From Harmothoe impar (lineage: Eukaryota; Annelida; Polychaeta; Phyllodocida; Polynoidae), in NCBI GenBank assembly GCA_947462335.1, contig OX381704.1, positions 48,054,942 to 48,118,941 on the forward strand: a DNA stretch of 64,000 bases, written 5' to 3'. Position 1 is the first letter of the stretch. Each line of letters starts with the position of its first letter. The notes beneath the pieces were generated by a model, which saw only the letters and a program-made list of their open reading frames with translations, made no database searches and was not told where the DNA came from. Positions 1 through 12,031 of the stretch are shown in pieces. Both the position numbers and the translations under genes were made by a program.

Positions 1-841
1 ATCTGGGTCTCACAAATGATTAATTTGACAATGGTAAACGCATTTTTGGGGTTTGAAAATCGTTATTCCTGACATATTTAGGTATTATTTAGGCATGGCC
101 TGGTTTTCTTATGACAATCCATCATGATTACTTTTGATATTCTTAATATACCAGTACGTGCATACCGGTAGGTATGAAATAGATCTGTTTTCAGACATGT
201 AGATATTTGTCCATTTATACTTGGGCACCCAGTCTCTACCACGTATGGGTAAGGCTTGGGGCTAGTGGTATGTGACTATTGATACATAGGTGACTGTTGG
301 TGGCTCAGGTATATATTATAAGACTTATAGGTATATTATAGTTCCCACACAAGCCCTGATTTTAGCGGACCGGACTGTGACATATTTGCTCAGTAGATTA
401 ACTGTCAGATTGTTCTGGAGCATTCACTGTACACACGTGAAGTTGCCTCCATGTGAAGTGTGTGATTGTGTGGGGCAGGAGTCGATGGGCCTTCGTTAAG
501 GTGGGCTCCAACTTGTGGAGTCACAGAAGCATATTACATGCAGAGAGCGCTCTGTCCACACCCCAACCTTGGGGTATTGATTCTTAATGTAGCACGTCAA
601 TAGTGTCAGCCCGGATGGCAGCCTACCACCTCTATGTGCTTAATTGATCTCCTCCCATGGGTGGAGGTCAACCCCAGCGTGCAGTTGATTGGAGCCTGAG
701 CTGCTCTGAGTTAGTGCCTGGACTGCTCAGGTATGATAAATAATACTCAACTCTGAATGAGCACATCAGAATAATCTGCCTTCTGATGTGGGAGCATTTT
801 CACCCGTTGAATCATTCTGAATACATTATGACAATTATCAA
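1..841. other. Intergenic DNA, no gene recognised
   Basis: Mixed-composition sequence with only short open frames that show no known domain or repeated codon pattern. One copy of the 9-mer GAGCTGCTC (reverse complement of GAGCAGCTC) lies at 698-706. I see no tRNA, splice-delimited exon or mobile element here. Confidence 0.5.
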
Positions 842-1000
842 TCCTTTAAGGACAGCATATTGGTAATGATGTAGTATGCCCATTGTCGCCATACTACATG
901 AATCGATAATTACTCGCCAGGACTGCCTTCAAGCATCATGCCGATTCTATAGGGTTGATACACGCTCGAAGGGTTGGCATGATGTATGAATACATCTTAG
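842..1000. mobile_element. Palindromic foldback family, copy 1 (partial)
   Basis: This stretch opens with CCTTTAAGGACAGCAT and carries the family's interior landmarks: ACTCGCCAGGACTGC, GCATCATGCCGAT, and GGGTTGATACAC followed by GGTTGGCATGATG. The same landmarks in the same order occur near 4.9, 10.7, 23.6, 33.4, 52.1, 52.5 and 61.6 kb, so it is a dispersed repeat. The right inverted end is missing. It has no coding capacity and is probably a non-autonomous DNA element; the superfamily is not identifiable from what I see. Confidence 0.6.
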
Positions 1001-2202
1001 CTGGATAATTTATATAAAGTAGGTATAACGAAGGACACACAATCGGTACAAGTACTGTGTGTGAATCCCACGAAAATAAGGTTTATCAAGCGACCAAGAT
1101 ACCTGGACACACAGATATTCCTGCTTTAAATAAACACAAAACATGTCCATCAAAATAGAACGTATGCATGCACCAAATGTAAGGCGTGGGTGGAGGTCTG
1201 TAGTATTCGCACTAGTTAACGTTATCAGTTGAGATAGACCATTCCATATACATTGCCTATACAGCACAGTAGAAGCAACAAAGCACTAGATAGGGCTGTA
1301 TATGTTTTTCTATCTCAGTAATTTTGACAATTTATCACTGTTTAAGCACTTGTGTTATCAGGCAATTTGGTGTTTCATGTGCCAGGTGCGGTCAGGTCAG
1401 TAAACAACATCACATGCCCTACCATGGTGATTTGACAGATGTCCCCAAATGTTGGTATCAGTGATAGGGCCGAGAATCGATTTACAAACTGATAGTGATA
1501 GGGAGAGAGGTGAGAGATGACTAAAACTCTGCTCAATGAAAGTTGAAACTGCATCAAGGGAACTTGTATTGAAAAAAGGGTATAGTTGATAACTAGGTAC
1601 TATCACGGATATCATTCTCAGTGCCTTAATTCTTAGTCCTAGGCCATCACAACCAACATGTGCACTAAAATAAATGAACACAAAACAGCAAAGAAAAAAA
1701 ACATATCCTGCTGTTGGAATAGAGATTTTCTCCAGGTTAAAAACAAATCAGTCCTGATCCCAGATCGATTATTGGCATCGAAATTTAAAATCAGCTTACG
1801 GCATCAGTGTACACCATGAAAACACGGAAAACGGCCCTGTATACAAAACACACAGGTACAGTGTGTGTGTGCGTTAGGGGAGGGGGGGGGGATTTACAAC
1901 GCCCTGGAGTAGCGGGGGTGGGTCACGACAAGGTAGTATGTAGATGTTTACTAACAATTCCAGGCACGGGCTCCCCTGTACTCAGGGTTACGAGGGCCTC
2001 CCGGCACGCCCGGAGGTGCCCGCCCACCCAGACTCCCCCACACGCCGGTACATCACCGCCATGGGGCGCTAGCTGCTGCTACACGTTTTATAGCAGTACA
2101 TCTGTATACTATAGAACTCACATTCAACTTACAGGAGTATTTAGTTCACACCGTGCCCAGGTTTAGCCTCTAGGCTATTGTCACAGAATGATACTGGGAA
2201 TA
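1001..2202. other. Intergenic DNA with a GC-rich patch
   Basis: Nothing recognisable as a gene. A short (GT)n and a G run lie at about 1860-1890, and 1900-2070 is richer in G, C and CpG than its surroundings. An open frame crosses that patch (1807-2166, 119 codons), but the predicted protein is low-complexity, with G- and P-rich stretches read from the simple repeats. An unrecognised first exon cannot be excluded. Confidence 0.4.
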
Positions 2203-2530
2203 CAGTGTTGCCAAAGACATTTTGTGCACACAGGCCAATGTGGCCTGTGTTGCGTTCTACACAGGCCACATTGGCCCTCTTTTCATATAAATGAATACAG
2301 GTCATAATAATCATTCAATAACAGGTTACAAAATCGATTTGAAAATGCTTAAATTCACAGAAAAAATACTTATAAGTTGGATGTACCTAATTTAGCTTCA
2401 CATATTCTTTTGCTGTTAGAAAGCTGAGATCATGGCCGGCCATTTTGGCCGATGTCTGATGGCCTCACATCGGCCATTACGATTCTACATCGGCAAAAGC
2501 CGACGTGCCGATGTCATTTCGGCAACACTG
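2203..2530. mobile_element. MITE-like element, GTTGCC family copy A
   Basis: The left end reads CAGTGTTGCCAAAGACAT and the right end, read on the other strand, CCAGTGTTGCCGAAATGACA, so the ends form imperfect terminal inverted repeats. Inside are two palindromes, one around ACAGGCCAATGTGGCCTGT and one around GGCCGGCCATTTTGGCC. A related copy lies at 3531-3896 and a fragment at 15889-15957. It has no coding capacity. The CAGTG terminus recalls hAT-type ends, but I find no clear 8-bp target duplication, so the superfamily is uncertain. Confidence 0.6.
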
Positions 2531-3530
2531 GAACATGAGATATAGCATGGTTATCAGTATCACTGTTTCGGGTACATACACAACTGTTGTGTACATTATA
2601 CCAGTAACTCAATTCAATAATAAACACATATAGATTTCATCTTGTTTTGTTATAAACTGTAGCACTATAGTGGGCTTACCGAAGGAACCATAGACATAAG
2701 TATTAAACCTGCCACAGTGACTGGAAGACTACATCATAGATGGGCATCTCCACTAGCTCTTTTGTGCTGTCTCAGCACAAAATGAGATAATGAATGTAGG
2801 TGTAACACCGTTGTCATTGTTTGAGGCACTCCTCCTGTGTGGGGTGATTAACTCACAGTCTTCGGTAGAGACCACTGCCTGCTGCTATTGTTTTAACATA
2901 GACCCAAGACCTAGAAACATAGGCTGTAGAATATCCTAGTGCTACAAGTGGGTCATTTCCTATATTAGAACAACACAGCTGTTACCAGTGGTGGTATAGA
3001 ATCTACATACTCCTATTTTACTCTGTTTTATAGTGCCCTAGCCCAGACACACTGCTGTATAACTGAATCACCAATAGTCAACACGTCCCACAAAGCTATT
3101 TCTCCAATACAAATAGCGTATTTCTGATTTTTACGACAGTGGTTACACAGTTATGACCATTGAAACCACAGTGGCGATATGAGACATCACGCCTTGGTTG
3201 TAACATATAAATTAGATTCACGGATAACCCACTAGTTATCCAGAGCATTCATCCTGACTTGCTCTAGAATGAATACTTAAAAAAAAAAAAAATGAATACT
3301 TTATGTCGGGTATTTCTGTATTGTGACTATATATATGTTTCATATGGATTCGTATACTAGCATTGTTGGAGCGGGATAGGTTCATTAGGTTGGTTTAAAC
3401 CATAAAACAACACATAAATAGAGCGGGCACGACATATCCCAAAAGTGGATAGTGAACCAGTGATATGCTCTTAATCTCAGACCCCCCCCCCCCCCCCCAT
3501 CACTTCACTCTGTCAGCTGGTTTACTAGTG
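2531..3530. other. Intergenic spacer with homopolymer runs
   Basis: No gene recognised. The stretch holds an A run near 3280 and a C run of about 18 at 3480-3499. The C run gives a proline tract to a short open frame and should not be read as protein. Confidence 0.5.
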
Positions 3531-3896
3531 CATTGTTGCCGAAAACCTTTTCTCAACGCAGGCCAAAGTGGCCTGCGTCTTGGCATCTTACGCAGGCCAT
3601 TTCCTTCTCACGCAGGCCATATTAATTTTTATATTTCAAGATACCTTCATAAACTTCATTATAACTGGTTTTATACTATGCAAAAACTTTAAAAATTTGA
3701 AAAACTATTTAATATAAAACCATATTACAAATATGGCTCTATCTTCGCTTCTAATTGGCCGATCTAAAAAATTCTTTCACCAATAGGAAGCTGAGATTAT
3801 GGCAGGCCATCCTGGCCTGCGTCCTAAGGCCCTACACCGGTCATTAAGATTCTACGCCGACAAAAACGGCGTGCCGGCATCATTTCGGCAACACTG
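3531..3896. mobile_element. MITE-like element, GTTGCC family copy B
   Basis: It begins CATTGTTGCCGAAAACC and ends CATTTCGGCAACACTG, matching copy A in order and in internal palindromes, here around GCAGGCCAAAGTGGCCTGC and GGCAGGCCATCCTGGCC. The last 70 bases align with copy A and with the fragment at 15889-15957. Flanks CTAGTG and TTAGTG resemble each other but are not a clean duplication. It is non-coding. Confidence 0.6.
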
Positions 3897-4914
3897 TTAG
3901 TGGAGGAACACTGTTGTGAACTTTAAACCAGGATAAGATAAAAACGTATTTAAAAAAAATCCCCTCCCCCCCACCCCACAAAAAAAAAGACAAAAAAGAT
4001 GTTAACATGCTGGAAAAAAACACATGAAAAATGCTCATAAAAAGTTTCCGTCGGTCCTGTTATTATAACTAACGCTAGATGATGTAAGGTTACCGGAAAC
4101 ACACCTTCTTTAGGCTGCATAAAAAAGATTAGCAGCTTTACAGACACCGCCCGCACCCTTATAAAAGGGCCGCATGGAAGCTTTTTTTCATTATTTTACA
4201 AAAAAAATCATCAAAACCCCCGCATCCCTGATTTAAAGAAAAAAAAAAAACATTAAAAATTCCGCCCCTATTTGTAGGCATACTGAAGCCTACAGTTGGT
4301 CGATTTTCATAAACTTTGCAGTTCTGGAATCCCCGGAATGCCTTGTATAATGTCCTAAATTTATTTGAGAATTCCCTGAGTGGCTAGAATACTGTTGACA
4401 TATCTCTGAATCATCTCGAATGATGTATACACAAAGGTGAACATTTGATTGCATCGACACTTTTATAGTGGGATTGATTGATTTTTCACTTGGCACATTT
4501 ATCGGCTACATGTTATCTTATTTCTAAATCTTTAGGGGAAGATCTAATCGACTTTGCAAAAAAAAAAAAAAAAAAAGGACCCCCCTCACCACTTGAAATG
4601 TTTGAAAAAAGAAAAAGTCACCTCCCTCATGGTCTAGAAAATTAATAACAAAAAAAAAAAAAAGCCTCCCTCCCTCACCGTATATTTTTGAAAAGTGTCC
4701 GCAAAGCTGATAATTAATTTTATGCAGCCTTAGCCCTCAGTGTTAGTATCGATGGCATGCATATTCATACATATTGGTGATCCAAATTATAGATGTAATA
4801 TGCTTCCAAAGGGCCTGTATGTACATTTATTACATAGGATAACATCGCCCGTCCATCCAGCAATGGTCCATATGCAATGTACTATTCTGTAACTGTATGC
4901 ATACAGTTGCTTAA
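3897..4914. other. Intergenic DNA with repeated A-tracts
   Basis: Between about 3945 and 4700 A runs alternate with C-rich stretches such as CCCCCCTCACC, giving a degenerate quasi-periodic pattern. Short open frames here are poly-F/poly-K readings of these runs. No gene recognised. Confidence 0.45.
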
Positions 4915-5171
4915 CTTAAGGTCCGCATACATCTCCAAGGCTTCATGTTCATTTGTGGTAATTTGGCACCAATGCAGTTACTAGCGGGGGTTGCATTAAT
5001 GCATCATGCTGACCTTTCCGGAGTATCAACTCAGAGGGTCGACAGACGATGCGTGAATGCAGCCCTGGCAAGGTATTCATTAGGATTGTATGAGTGCATC
5101 ACGATGAGTGCATCTTGCCGACAAAAGGGCATCATAGAAGTGCATTGAAGCACTGTGCTGTCCTTAAAGGG
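4915..5171. mobile_element. Palindromic foldback family, copy 2
   Basis: The left end is CTTAAGGTCCGCATAC. The right end carries GCATTGAAGCACTGTGCTGT followed by CCTTAAAGG, which pairs with the family's left end. The interior has GCATCATGCTGACC, GGAGTATCAACTC, GCAGCCCTGGCAAGG and GCCGACAAAAGGGCAT in the family's order. The open frame across it (4945-5148) is explained by the repeat and is not a gene. Confidence 0.65.
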
Positions 5172-5862
5172 ATAATGAATATGCTAATGTCTGACATTAT
5201 GCTAGTTACGTTGTGTTAGGTGTGGGCAGGATGTACAGACAGGCTTATATAATACAGGGTGAAGTGATATACCATAGACGATCCACCATATACCACCATA
5301 TACCGAGGGTATTCTCCTCATGGTACCAGGCATACGGCACCTTACTGACAGTAGGATGTATGATACCCACTTATTATGTGGCCATGTGTCTTGTTTCTCT
5401 TCTATATTATCTAAACACGTTCCCTTTTATTTAGCTGTTGGACGTACCGAATAGAAGAAAGGTAACCAGGTGCTGCCACCGACGCCCCCCCCCCCCCCCC
5501 CCCACACCCTCTTTATTCTCCTGGAGTCATGCGATTTTGTAGATAGTGAACATAAATATAAATACATAAACATGCAACGTTTCTCTATCAAATAGAATCT
5601 GATCGGATAGTTTCCAAGACAGTTGGTCTGCCATGGGAATTTTTACTGTTTAAATAATACCCTCGTGTGGAATCTTTGAGTTACTATTCTAGAAAGAACA
5701 GTAAACATATCAGTATTACATGTACGGTAAATTCCCGCGTATAGCCCCCAGGTTATACATCAACCCTTATATAGAGGGGATGAATCACTGGTATATAGAG
5801 CCATGGGGGAATATGTCACTGCTTCCAATGTGTGAAGAACCCGGCTGAAGGAGTACGGTATG
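5172..5862. other. Intergenic spacer
   Basis: No gene recognised. It contains a C run of about 18 near 5487-5504 and the small tandem ACCATATACCACCATATACC at about 5282-5302. Confidence 0.45.
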
Positions 5863-6252
5863 TCACTGCTGCCTATAACTAGCTATACCTGAAGGAGTAG
5901 GTCACTGCTACCTATAACTAGCTATACCTGAAGGAGTAGGTCACTGCTGCCTATAACTAGCTATACCTGAAGGAGTAGGTCACTGCTACCTATAACTAGC
6001 TATACCTGAAGGAGTAGGTCATTGCTGCCTATAACTAGCTATACCTGAATGAGTAGGTCATTGCTGCCTATAACTAGCTATACCTGAATGAGTAGGTCAC
6101 TGCTACCTATAACTAGCTATACCTGAAGGAGTAGGTCATTGCTGCCTATAACTAGCTATACCTGAATGAGTAGGTCACTGCTGCCTATAACTAGCTATAC
6201 CTGAAGGAGTAGGTCACTGCTGCCTATAACTAGCCATGCCTGAAGGAGTATG
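5863..6252. repeat. 39-bp minisatellite, about 10 copies
   Basis: The unit starts TCACTGCTGCCTATAACTAG and continues CTATACCTGAAGGAGTAGG, 39 bases in all. Unit starts fall at 5863, 5902, 5941, 5980, 6019 and onward to about 6214. Variation is concentrated in a few positions (CTGCTG/CTGCTA/TTGCTG and AAGGAG/AATGAG). Decayed, shortened units continue to about 6300, so the array fades on its right side. Confidence 0.95.
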
Positions 6253-7196
6253 TCACTTGCTACATGTATACCTGAAAGAGTAGGTCACTACTGCCTAAAG
6301 TTATATGAGGGAGATCCATAGCTAGACCCATAGCTTGATCTGGGGGAGTAGATTGTCAGGCATCATTACAGATGGCTATATCTTAAGTGCAAGCTGCTGC
6401 TGCCTATATCTATAGTAGTTGAGAATGTAGGTCACGGCTGCCTATAGCTAAAGCTGAGAGAGCAGCTCATGCAAGCCTACTACTGTGAACTTGCCGAGTG
6501 CTGTAGGAAAGGCCTTGCACAAAGCTGCTGTCTGCCTAGAGTGTTGTACCTGAATCCCTCGGTACTCCTGGCAGCGACACACATGGGCTACATTTAGGTG
6601 GTGTGTGTGTGTACACGCCCCCGACTGCAGCATCCATGCAGTGAGCAGCAGAACAGGGCGGGGCAGATGGAGAGAGTAGCTCGGGACCTGTTTGCTGCTG
6701 ACTGGCAGGGCCATGTGAGCATCTCTCAGTATATTACCAGTCCTCATCTAAATTTATTTTCACATGTTTAATGATGGCCCCGCGTTGGCAGCGGTTACCA
6801 CCCTACCGCTCTCAACTTAAGGGATTTAAGTCGAATCTAACAGGAAGGCTACTTTTATAATCGTTGAATATAATGATTAAGCCGATGTATCATATCCGCT
6901 CTAGCGCTTCTAGCAGCTGGGAGGTATTATACTCAGAGATGCCACTCAATGGTCCACAAAAAGAAGGAAATCCTACAGTTTTGGTCAATTTTCTGTGGGG
7001 AATTAACATAATTCAATATAAAAGTTCCAGACACAAAGTTGCACCTCTGTATACTATAGCTTGTAGGTACTGTAAGTTGGCATCCTCTCGGCCCTTATTG
7101 TAAGGAGGCTCGGCAGACCCAACAGCCATGCAGATTGTTGCTGAGTCTGGAGAAGTACACCCCTTGGTACACCTGCACCTGTCCAGGGAATCCTGC
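6253..7196. other. Decayed repeat edge and intergenic DNA
   Basis: Loose relatives of the 39-bp unit (GTAGGTCACNNCTGCCTATA) persist to about 6450. GAGCAGCTC occurs at 6460-6468. A 99-codon minus-strand open frame at 6448-6747 has no recognisable domain. No gene called. Confidence 0.4.
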
Positions 7197-7433
7197 AAGC
7201 AGGGAGGCAGGTCACACTGGTGTGGGCTTCATGCAGGCAGGGAGGCAGGTCACCCTGGTATGGGCTTCATGCAGGCAGGAAGGCAGGTCACACTGGTGTG
7301 GGCTTCATGCAGGCAGGGAGGCAGGTCACACTGGTGTGGGCTTCATGCAGGCAGGGAGGCAGGTCACACTGGTGTGGGCTTCATGCAGGCAGGGAGGCAG
7401 GTCACACTGGTGTGGGCTTCATGCAGGCAGGGG
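7197..7433. repeat. 38-bp minisatellite, about 6 copies
   Basis: The period is 38, seen from GGGCTTCATGCAGGCAGGGA recurring at 7224, 7262, 7300, 7338, 7376 and 7414. The units are almost identical, so the array is young or homogenised. Because 38 is not a multiple of three and the unit has no stop in any plus frame, three overlapping open frames of 109-136 codons run through it, all giving the same peptide repeat in shifted order. They are artefacts. Confidence 0.95.
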
Positions 7434-8740
7434 ACGTGTTACACTGGTACCCGGAGCCTGCTAGTCGTCAGATGCTTTCCAGGAAAGCTACAGCCTTGTG
7501 GGAAATTAATCCTGAAATCACTTCCAACTCAGATTTGAGTTTCTCGTCGGTGCCTCTGATCCCGGGCCTCAAACTAACATTGGGAAGGACTATGGTGGTG
7601 TACAAGGGGTTACATTACAATAGGCTCTGATACCAGAAGACTGATTCATGTTGCACTGCCTCTGGCCCTATTCATGCCTACAGAATGCCTCCTCTTTTAG
7701 TGTGATGGCCCAAGGTTTATCCCGCACTCTGAGCCCCCCACCCTGGCCTCCAACCTGCCCGTATACCTCCCACCACCACACCTCATGCAGCCACCTACCC
7801 TTTCACCTTCTTACCCTCCTCCTCTTCCCTTACAGCCCACTGGAGAACAACCCCATGGTACTAGTGGCACGCAATCCACACTATGTGAGCACTATGCTAT
7901 ATTCAAGTCTACGGCTGCGCAAACTGAATTCTAAGGAAACTAACCACCAATCCTCTACTCAAAGATCGCCTACATAGAATATAATCCTAAACGCCAGTGT
8001 GTCCATATCATATGCATAGCATTTGGCGGCCCATGTTCCGTCGAAGACTCAACCACAATCTCAGTTGTAGAGGGCCAGATAATTACTTTCAATAATGCCT
8101 ACATAAAACTTATTACACATTCCACCTCCATCCAAGGCTGTGGCCATGTAAGCGTGGGTGGGAAAGGGGGGGGGTGGTTATTACACTGGGGGGAGGTTAA
8201 ACGTAGGGCTCAGAGAACAAGAGATGAAGGATGGATCTATCTCATGGCGTGTCTAATGTGACAAAATGTTGTGGCACGCGACACACAGGCCTTGTGTACA
8301 TTAAGGTAGTGGGTGTAAACTGACTTGTACTGAGATGTGCTTACACCCATAATGTGTGTGTTTTGGAGTTGCGTGTTCCCATACTATGCTTAACCCATGA
8401 ACATGTGTACAAGTATTCATGTGGTGCTTTGTAAGAAGTAATTTGTCATACATAAATGTAATATAAAGAAGCCACATTGCAGGATTCCTATTCCTACTTT
8501 TACACTGACATTTCTATATTCAACTATTTTGATTACTTCCTACAGTAATCAAGTAGCGTAAAAAGCCGCCATGCTAACTTGAACATGTCAGTCAATGTGG
8601 ACTGCGGGGGTGGGGGTGGTGGGTTGCATACTAGAAACAATGCAGCCCCATGTGAACACACTATCAGACACAGAACCTCTTACCCTGTGGGTTTTGACAC
8701 TAAACAGTATCAGTCCCAGCCCACTCTGTCTCCATGTCGG
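7434..8740. other. Intergenic DNA
   Basis: No gene recognised. A C/T-rich stretch lies at 7735-7830 and G runs at 8160-8200. The open frame at 7648-7977 is rich in P, S and H from that composition and has no domain I recognise. Confidence 0.45.
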
Positions 8741-8999
8741 CGTGTGTTGAGCTGCTCGCCCCTACTGCTCACCCCTGCTCACCCACTCCCCACACATTGT
8801 GTGATGAGAGCTGCTCTGTTGGCCAACTCATTGTGTTATGATAACTTCCGACACGTATTCTGGCCGGGTTTACATACAAAACACCAAGCTGACAGAGCAC
8901 TATGGAGCAGCTCACACCATTGGGGAGCAGCTCAGCGGCGCAGTATGAATGGGTATGAGCTGCTCCATGATACTGCAGGTAGCCTACGAGCTGCTGCCT
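8741..8999. repeat. Cluster of the GAGCAGCTC motif
   Basis: Five exact copies of GAGCAGCTC or its reverse complement fall in 217 bases at 8749, 8808, 8905, 8925 and 8957, with near matches such as GAGCTGCTG close by. They are not regularly spaced and the flanking sequence is not repeated, so this is a motif cluster and not a tandem array. A binding site is possible but unproven. Confidence 0.6.
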
Positions 9000-10681
9000 T
9001 CCTCTCCTTACCATCACACACAGGCTACAGGGACACTACCTCTCTGTACTCATGTTACTTTTATTTGACTAAATTCTTGCAATTTTAAATAGGTATTTGC
9101 ATAACATAAATTATAATACTATTAGATATGTGGCATGTGTGGAGCTGGTTGAAGTGTTATAGGTATATCGCCAATGGGTTGTAAATTAGAATTACCATTT
9201 AGTCAGGGCGGAAGTGAGACACTTTACATAAAATATGCACTATTCACACAATTCAAGGCACAGCAGTCAACACACCATTATACATGTCCATATTAATGTA
9301 CCTCTACTTAACTTGATTGCAGAGTATAGGGTCAATTATCCTGCTCACTTATTAATGTCCAGGTCCCTCTGATAGTAATGTTGAGGTTACATGGCGAGTG
9401 TGGGGCATGGTATTATTAGCATATAGGCCTGCCATATCTGCATAGGATCACCTCGGCACCAACACACTTTTATACATGACCATGTGTTATACTGACCACG
9501 TGGGAACCATCAGATCATCAGCGCTTCAACACTGCCCAACCTCGGGCTCAAACCATAGGCTAGAGTATCTACCTCACTCAGTGCTGATAATGTGTAGTGT
9601 GCGTTTTTGTCCCGAAATCTATCCCAGATATTGGCTATTTAATATGAAAGGAATGCATGCATCATAGTACAGCGTTCAACGAAACCATATGTTGTAATAT
9701 CTAATAAAATGGCATTGAAATAATTTCAAATGATATTTGGAAAATCCTATTAAAGATCTATAAGGACGAATAGACTATAATGTCCTTTACACTACTATAA
9801 GCACAGTGTGCACGGCCACGTAGACATTATGTACATGGATCCTCCTCCTATACTTCCCCTACATGTGTACGATATGGAAGGAAGGATCCAGGCGGTGCCT
9901 CCTGCTCTTGAGCTGCCAGTGTAAATGGGTCAGAGCTGAGTGAGAGTGAACTGAAGCTGGCCAGTGACAAGCACCCCCCCCCCCCCTCCTGCCAACACTC
10001 GGTATATACACACACTTGATGGTCATCCCGGCGGCATCAGACGGATGAACCCTCCTTATACTGTGGTAGTCTACACAGTCTATATAGTGAAGTAGAGATG
10101 CAGTGGGATTAGAACCCGGATATCAGCCATACACAGGTGCCTCCACTGTTATAATATAATTTATACTTTTCCCCTGCGATTTCCAGAAATATTGAGCTAG
10201 TTTCGTCTGCAAAATTTACTGAGATACATCATTCATACCTAATATTTCCTAATTTATGCCGACCATGGAGTGGCACATTCACGATTAATTGTACTAACAA
10301 GAAATACATTTAATACGCAGACGGAGAGAGTATAATTGAATATAGGTTTACATTATAGCATACACCCGATAGAAGAATGGCTACACTCAGCTTGTGTTCC
10401 ACCATTAGTGACGGTAACCTATTTTCCCTGTCCACATCTCTATTAGTCTATATGCTTATACAACCCCAGATCCTAAAGCCCATAATACCATGGACCTAGT
10501 GTTTCACCACTTAATACACGTGTTTACTGTTAGGTCAGGCATATTGATGCCAATCAGTAATAATGCCTACGCATTCACTCATGTGGGTTATCTTTATTGC
10601 CACCAACTGTTTGGTTACAATAGGTGCCTCGTGTATGCTTATAGCATGGGTAAAATGCTGCATAATCAGATCAGGTATTAA
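9000..10681. other. Intergenic DNA
   Basis: No gene recognised. A C run lies near 9973-9986. Short open frames at 9476-9667 and 10490-10681 have no domain or homology I can recognise. Two weak RNA polymerase III box-like matches near 9535 and 10110 were rejected. Confidence 0.45.
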
Positions 10682-10930
10682 CCATTTAAGGGCCGCTTAG
10701 CACTTACTGTATTAATCTCTTCATTATTATGATGCATGAATGCAGCACTGCGAATAACTCACCAGTGCTGCAATCTTACAACATGCTGGGGCTGATATAC
10801 TCCCAAAGGGTGAGCATGATACATGGATTCAGCCCTGGGGAGTAGAATCGCCAAGGCTGCATTCATGTAGCATGGCGACAAAGGGGAAACATGTACCACA
10901 TTAAAACACTATGTGGCCCTTAAAGGGTTG
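10682..10930. mobile_element. Palindromic foldback family, copy 3
   Basis: Both ends are visible. The left is CCATTTAAGGGCCGCTTAGC; the right, read on the other strand, is CCCTTTAAGGGCCACATAGT. Inside are GATGCATGAATGCAGCACTG, GATATACTCCCAAAGGGTGA, TCAGCCCTGGGGAGT and GCATGGCGACAAAGG. This is the clearest full-length copy, about 250 bp. It has no coding capacity. Confidence 0.75.
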
Positions 10931-11784
10931 GGAATGACTGTAGCACCATGGGAGGTTGGACGCACGGGGATCTGCTCTCAATATTAACCTGTGTCAGTCA
11001 CAAGGTAACTCATTTGGTACATATCGGACACCATGCAGGGCCTCCTCCTTCATGGTTTCATTAGGTGTCAATAACAATAATTCATTAAGACCCTACATTC
11101 CCAGTTTGAAAGTGGGTCTTTGAGACAAGAGGTGTATACATGCGAGCTGGCACTCATTATGGAACGGTGCCCTCAGGGCGGTCAAATACTCTCAAATCTT
11201 GGTCAATATCAAACCACTGATTAATAACCTATATTTAAATAGAAACCCTGTATCCAAGTGAGGGAATCACTAATGGGCCCATGCTATATGAGCGTCTCTA
11301 CCCACCATGAAGGCACTACTGAAAGCTCTATTGGGACCCTACTACATATTGGTTTCCATTCAGGCCTACCTCCACCATGGCTACGAGACTATTTACTACA
11401 GTATATGTAGCAGTGGTACGTACTGTGGTCGTGCATACCTTCTTACTTCTTATATAAGGTAAATGAGTTCATTAGTGGGTGTGCAGATGCAGGTGTTTCC
11501 TGGCATGGCCACTACTCAATGTGTCCGTAACGAGCTGTGCTTAATGACTCATTGACCGTTCTGTTACCAGGTACAGCCTGCTTGTAAGGTGTACCTCACA
11601 CACTGAGCTGCTCACCACCAAAACTGGACATGCAGTTTGCTACTCACACCTGCTCATGAACTGAAAAAGTCAATTTTTACTATATTTTATGATCTTTGAG
11701 TACTAAGTTGGATGGTCAAGGGTATGGAGAGGAGAAGGGGGTAGCGTACCTGGTTGACCATATTGTCGTTTTTTCATTTTTGGT
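10931..11784. other. Intergenic DNA
   Basis: No gene recognised. GAGCTGCTC occurs at 11605-11613. Confidence 0.45.
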
Positions 11785-12031
11785 CAGTCACCAAGAGCAA
11801 TCCTGGACATTGTGAACTTTTTCATCCCACAGGACATTCAGTCCTGCAAATTTTTAATGTTGAAGGACCGTATATTGACATACATATTTCAGCTTTAGAA
11901 GCCTAATTCTTCTAGTTCAGAAAAGCCCAACATGCGACCGGACAGTCGGTCCTGCTACACTTGTGAATCTGCTGGACCGGTGACATTTTAGAAGGACAGT
12001 GCCACTGGCCTGCATGTTTTCGCAAAGACTG
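11785..12031. mobile_element. Degenerate relative of the GCAGGACC element
   Basis: It shares TTTTCGCAAAGACTG at its right end with the element at 41713-42064, and the same kind of inner palindromes, for example ACAGGACATTCAGTCCTG and GACCGGACAGTCGGTCCTGC. The left end (CAGTCACCAAGAG) matches the expected inverted end poorly and I see no target duplication, so it is an old or rearranged copy. The 98-codon minus-strand frame at 11912-12208 overlaps it and is not supported as a gene. Confidence 0.45.

Noticed and set aside
4560..4700. Poly(A) tails of processed pseudogenes
   Set aside because: A runs recur quasi-periodically with C-rich stretches and no coding sequence lies upstream.
7128..7630. 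Three overlapping open frames of 109-136 codons
   Set aside because: All three read the same 38-bp minisatellite in different frames; the repeated peptide is a consequence of the repeat.
9520..9590. tRNA-derived SINE head on the minus strand
   Set aside because: GGTTTGAGCCC resembles a B box and GTGAGGTAGA a weak A box, but there is no cloverleaf and no second copy.
10100..10150. tRNA pseudogene on the minus strand
   Set aside because: GGGTTCTAATCCC looks like a T-arm but acceptor, D and anticodon arms cannot be paired.
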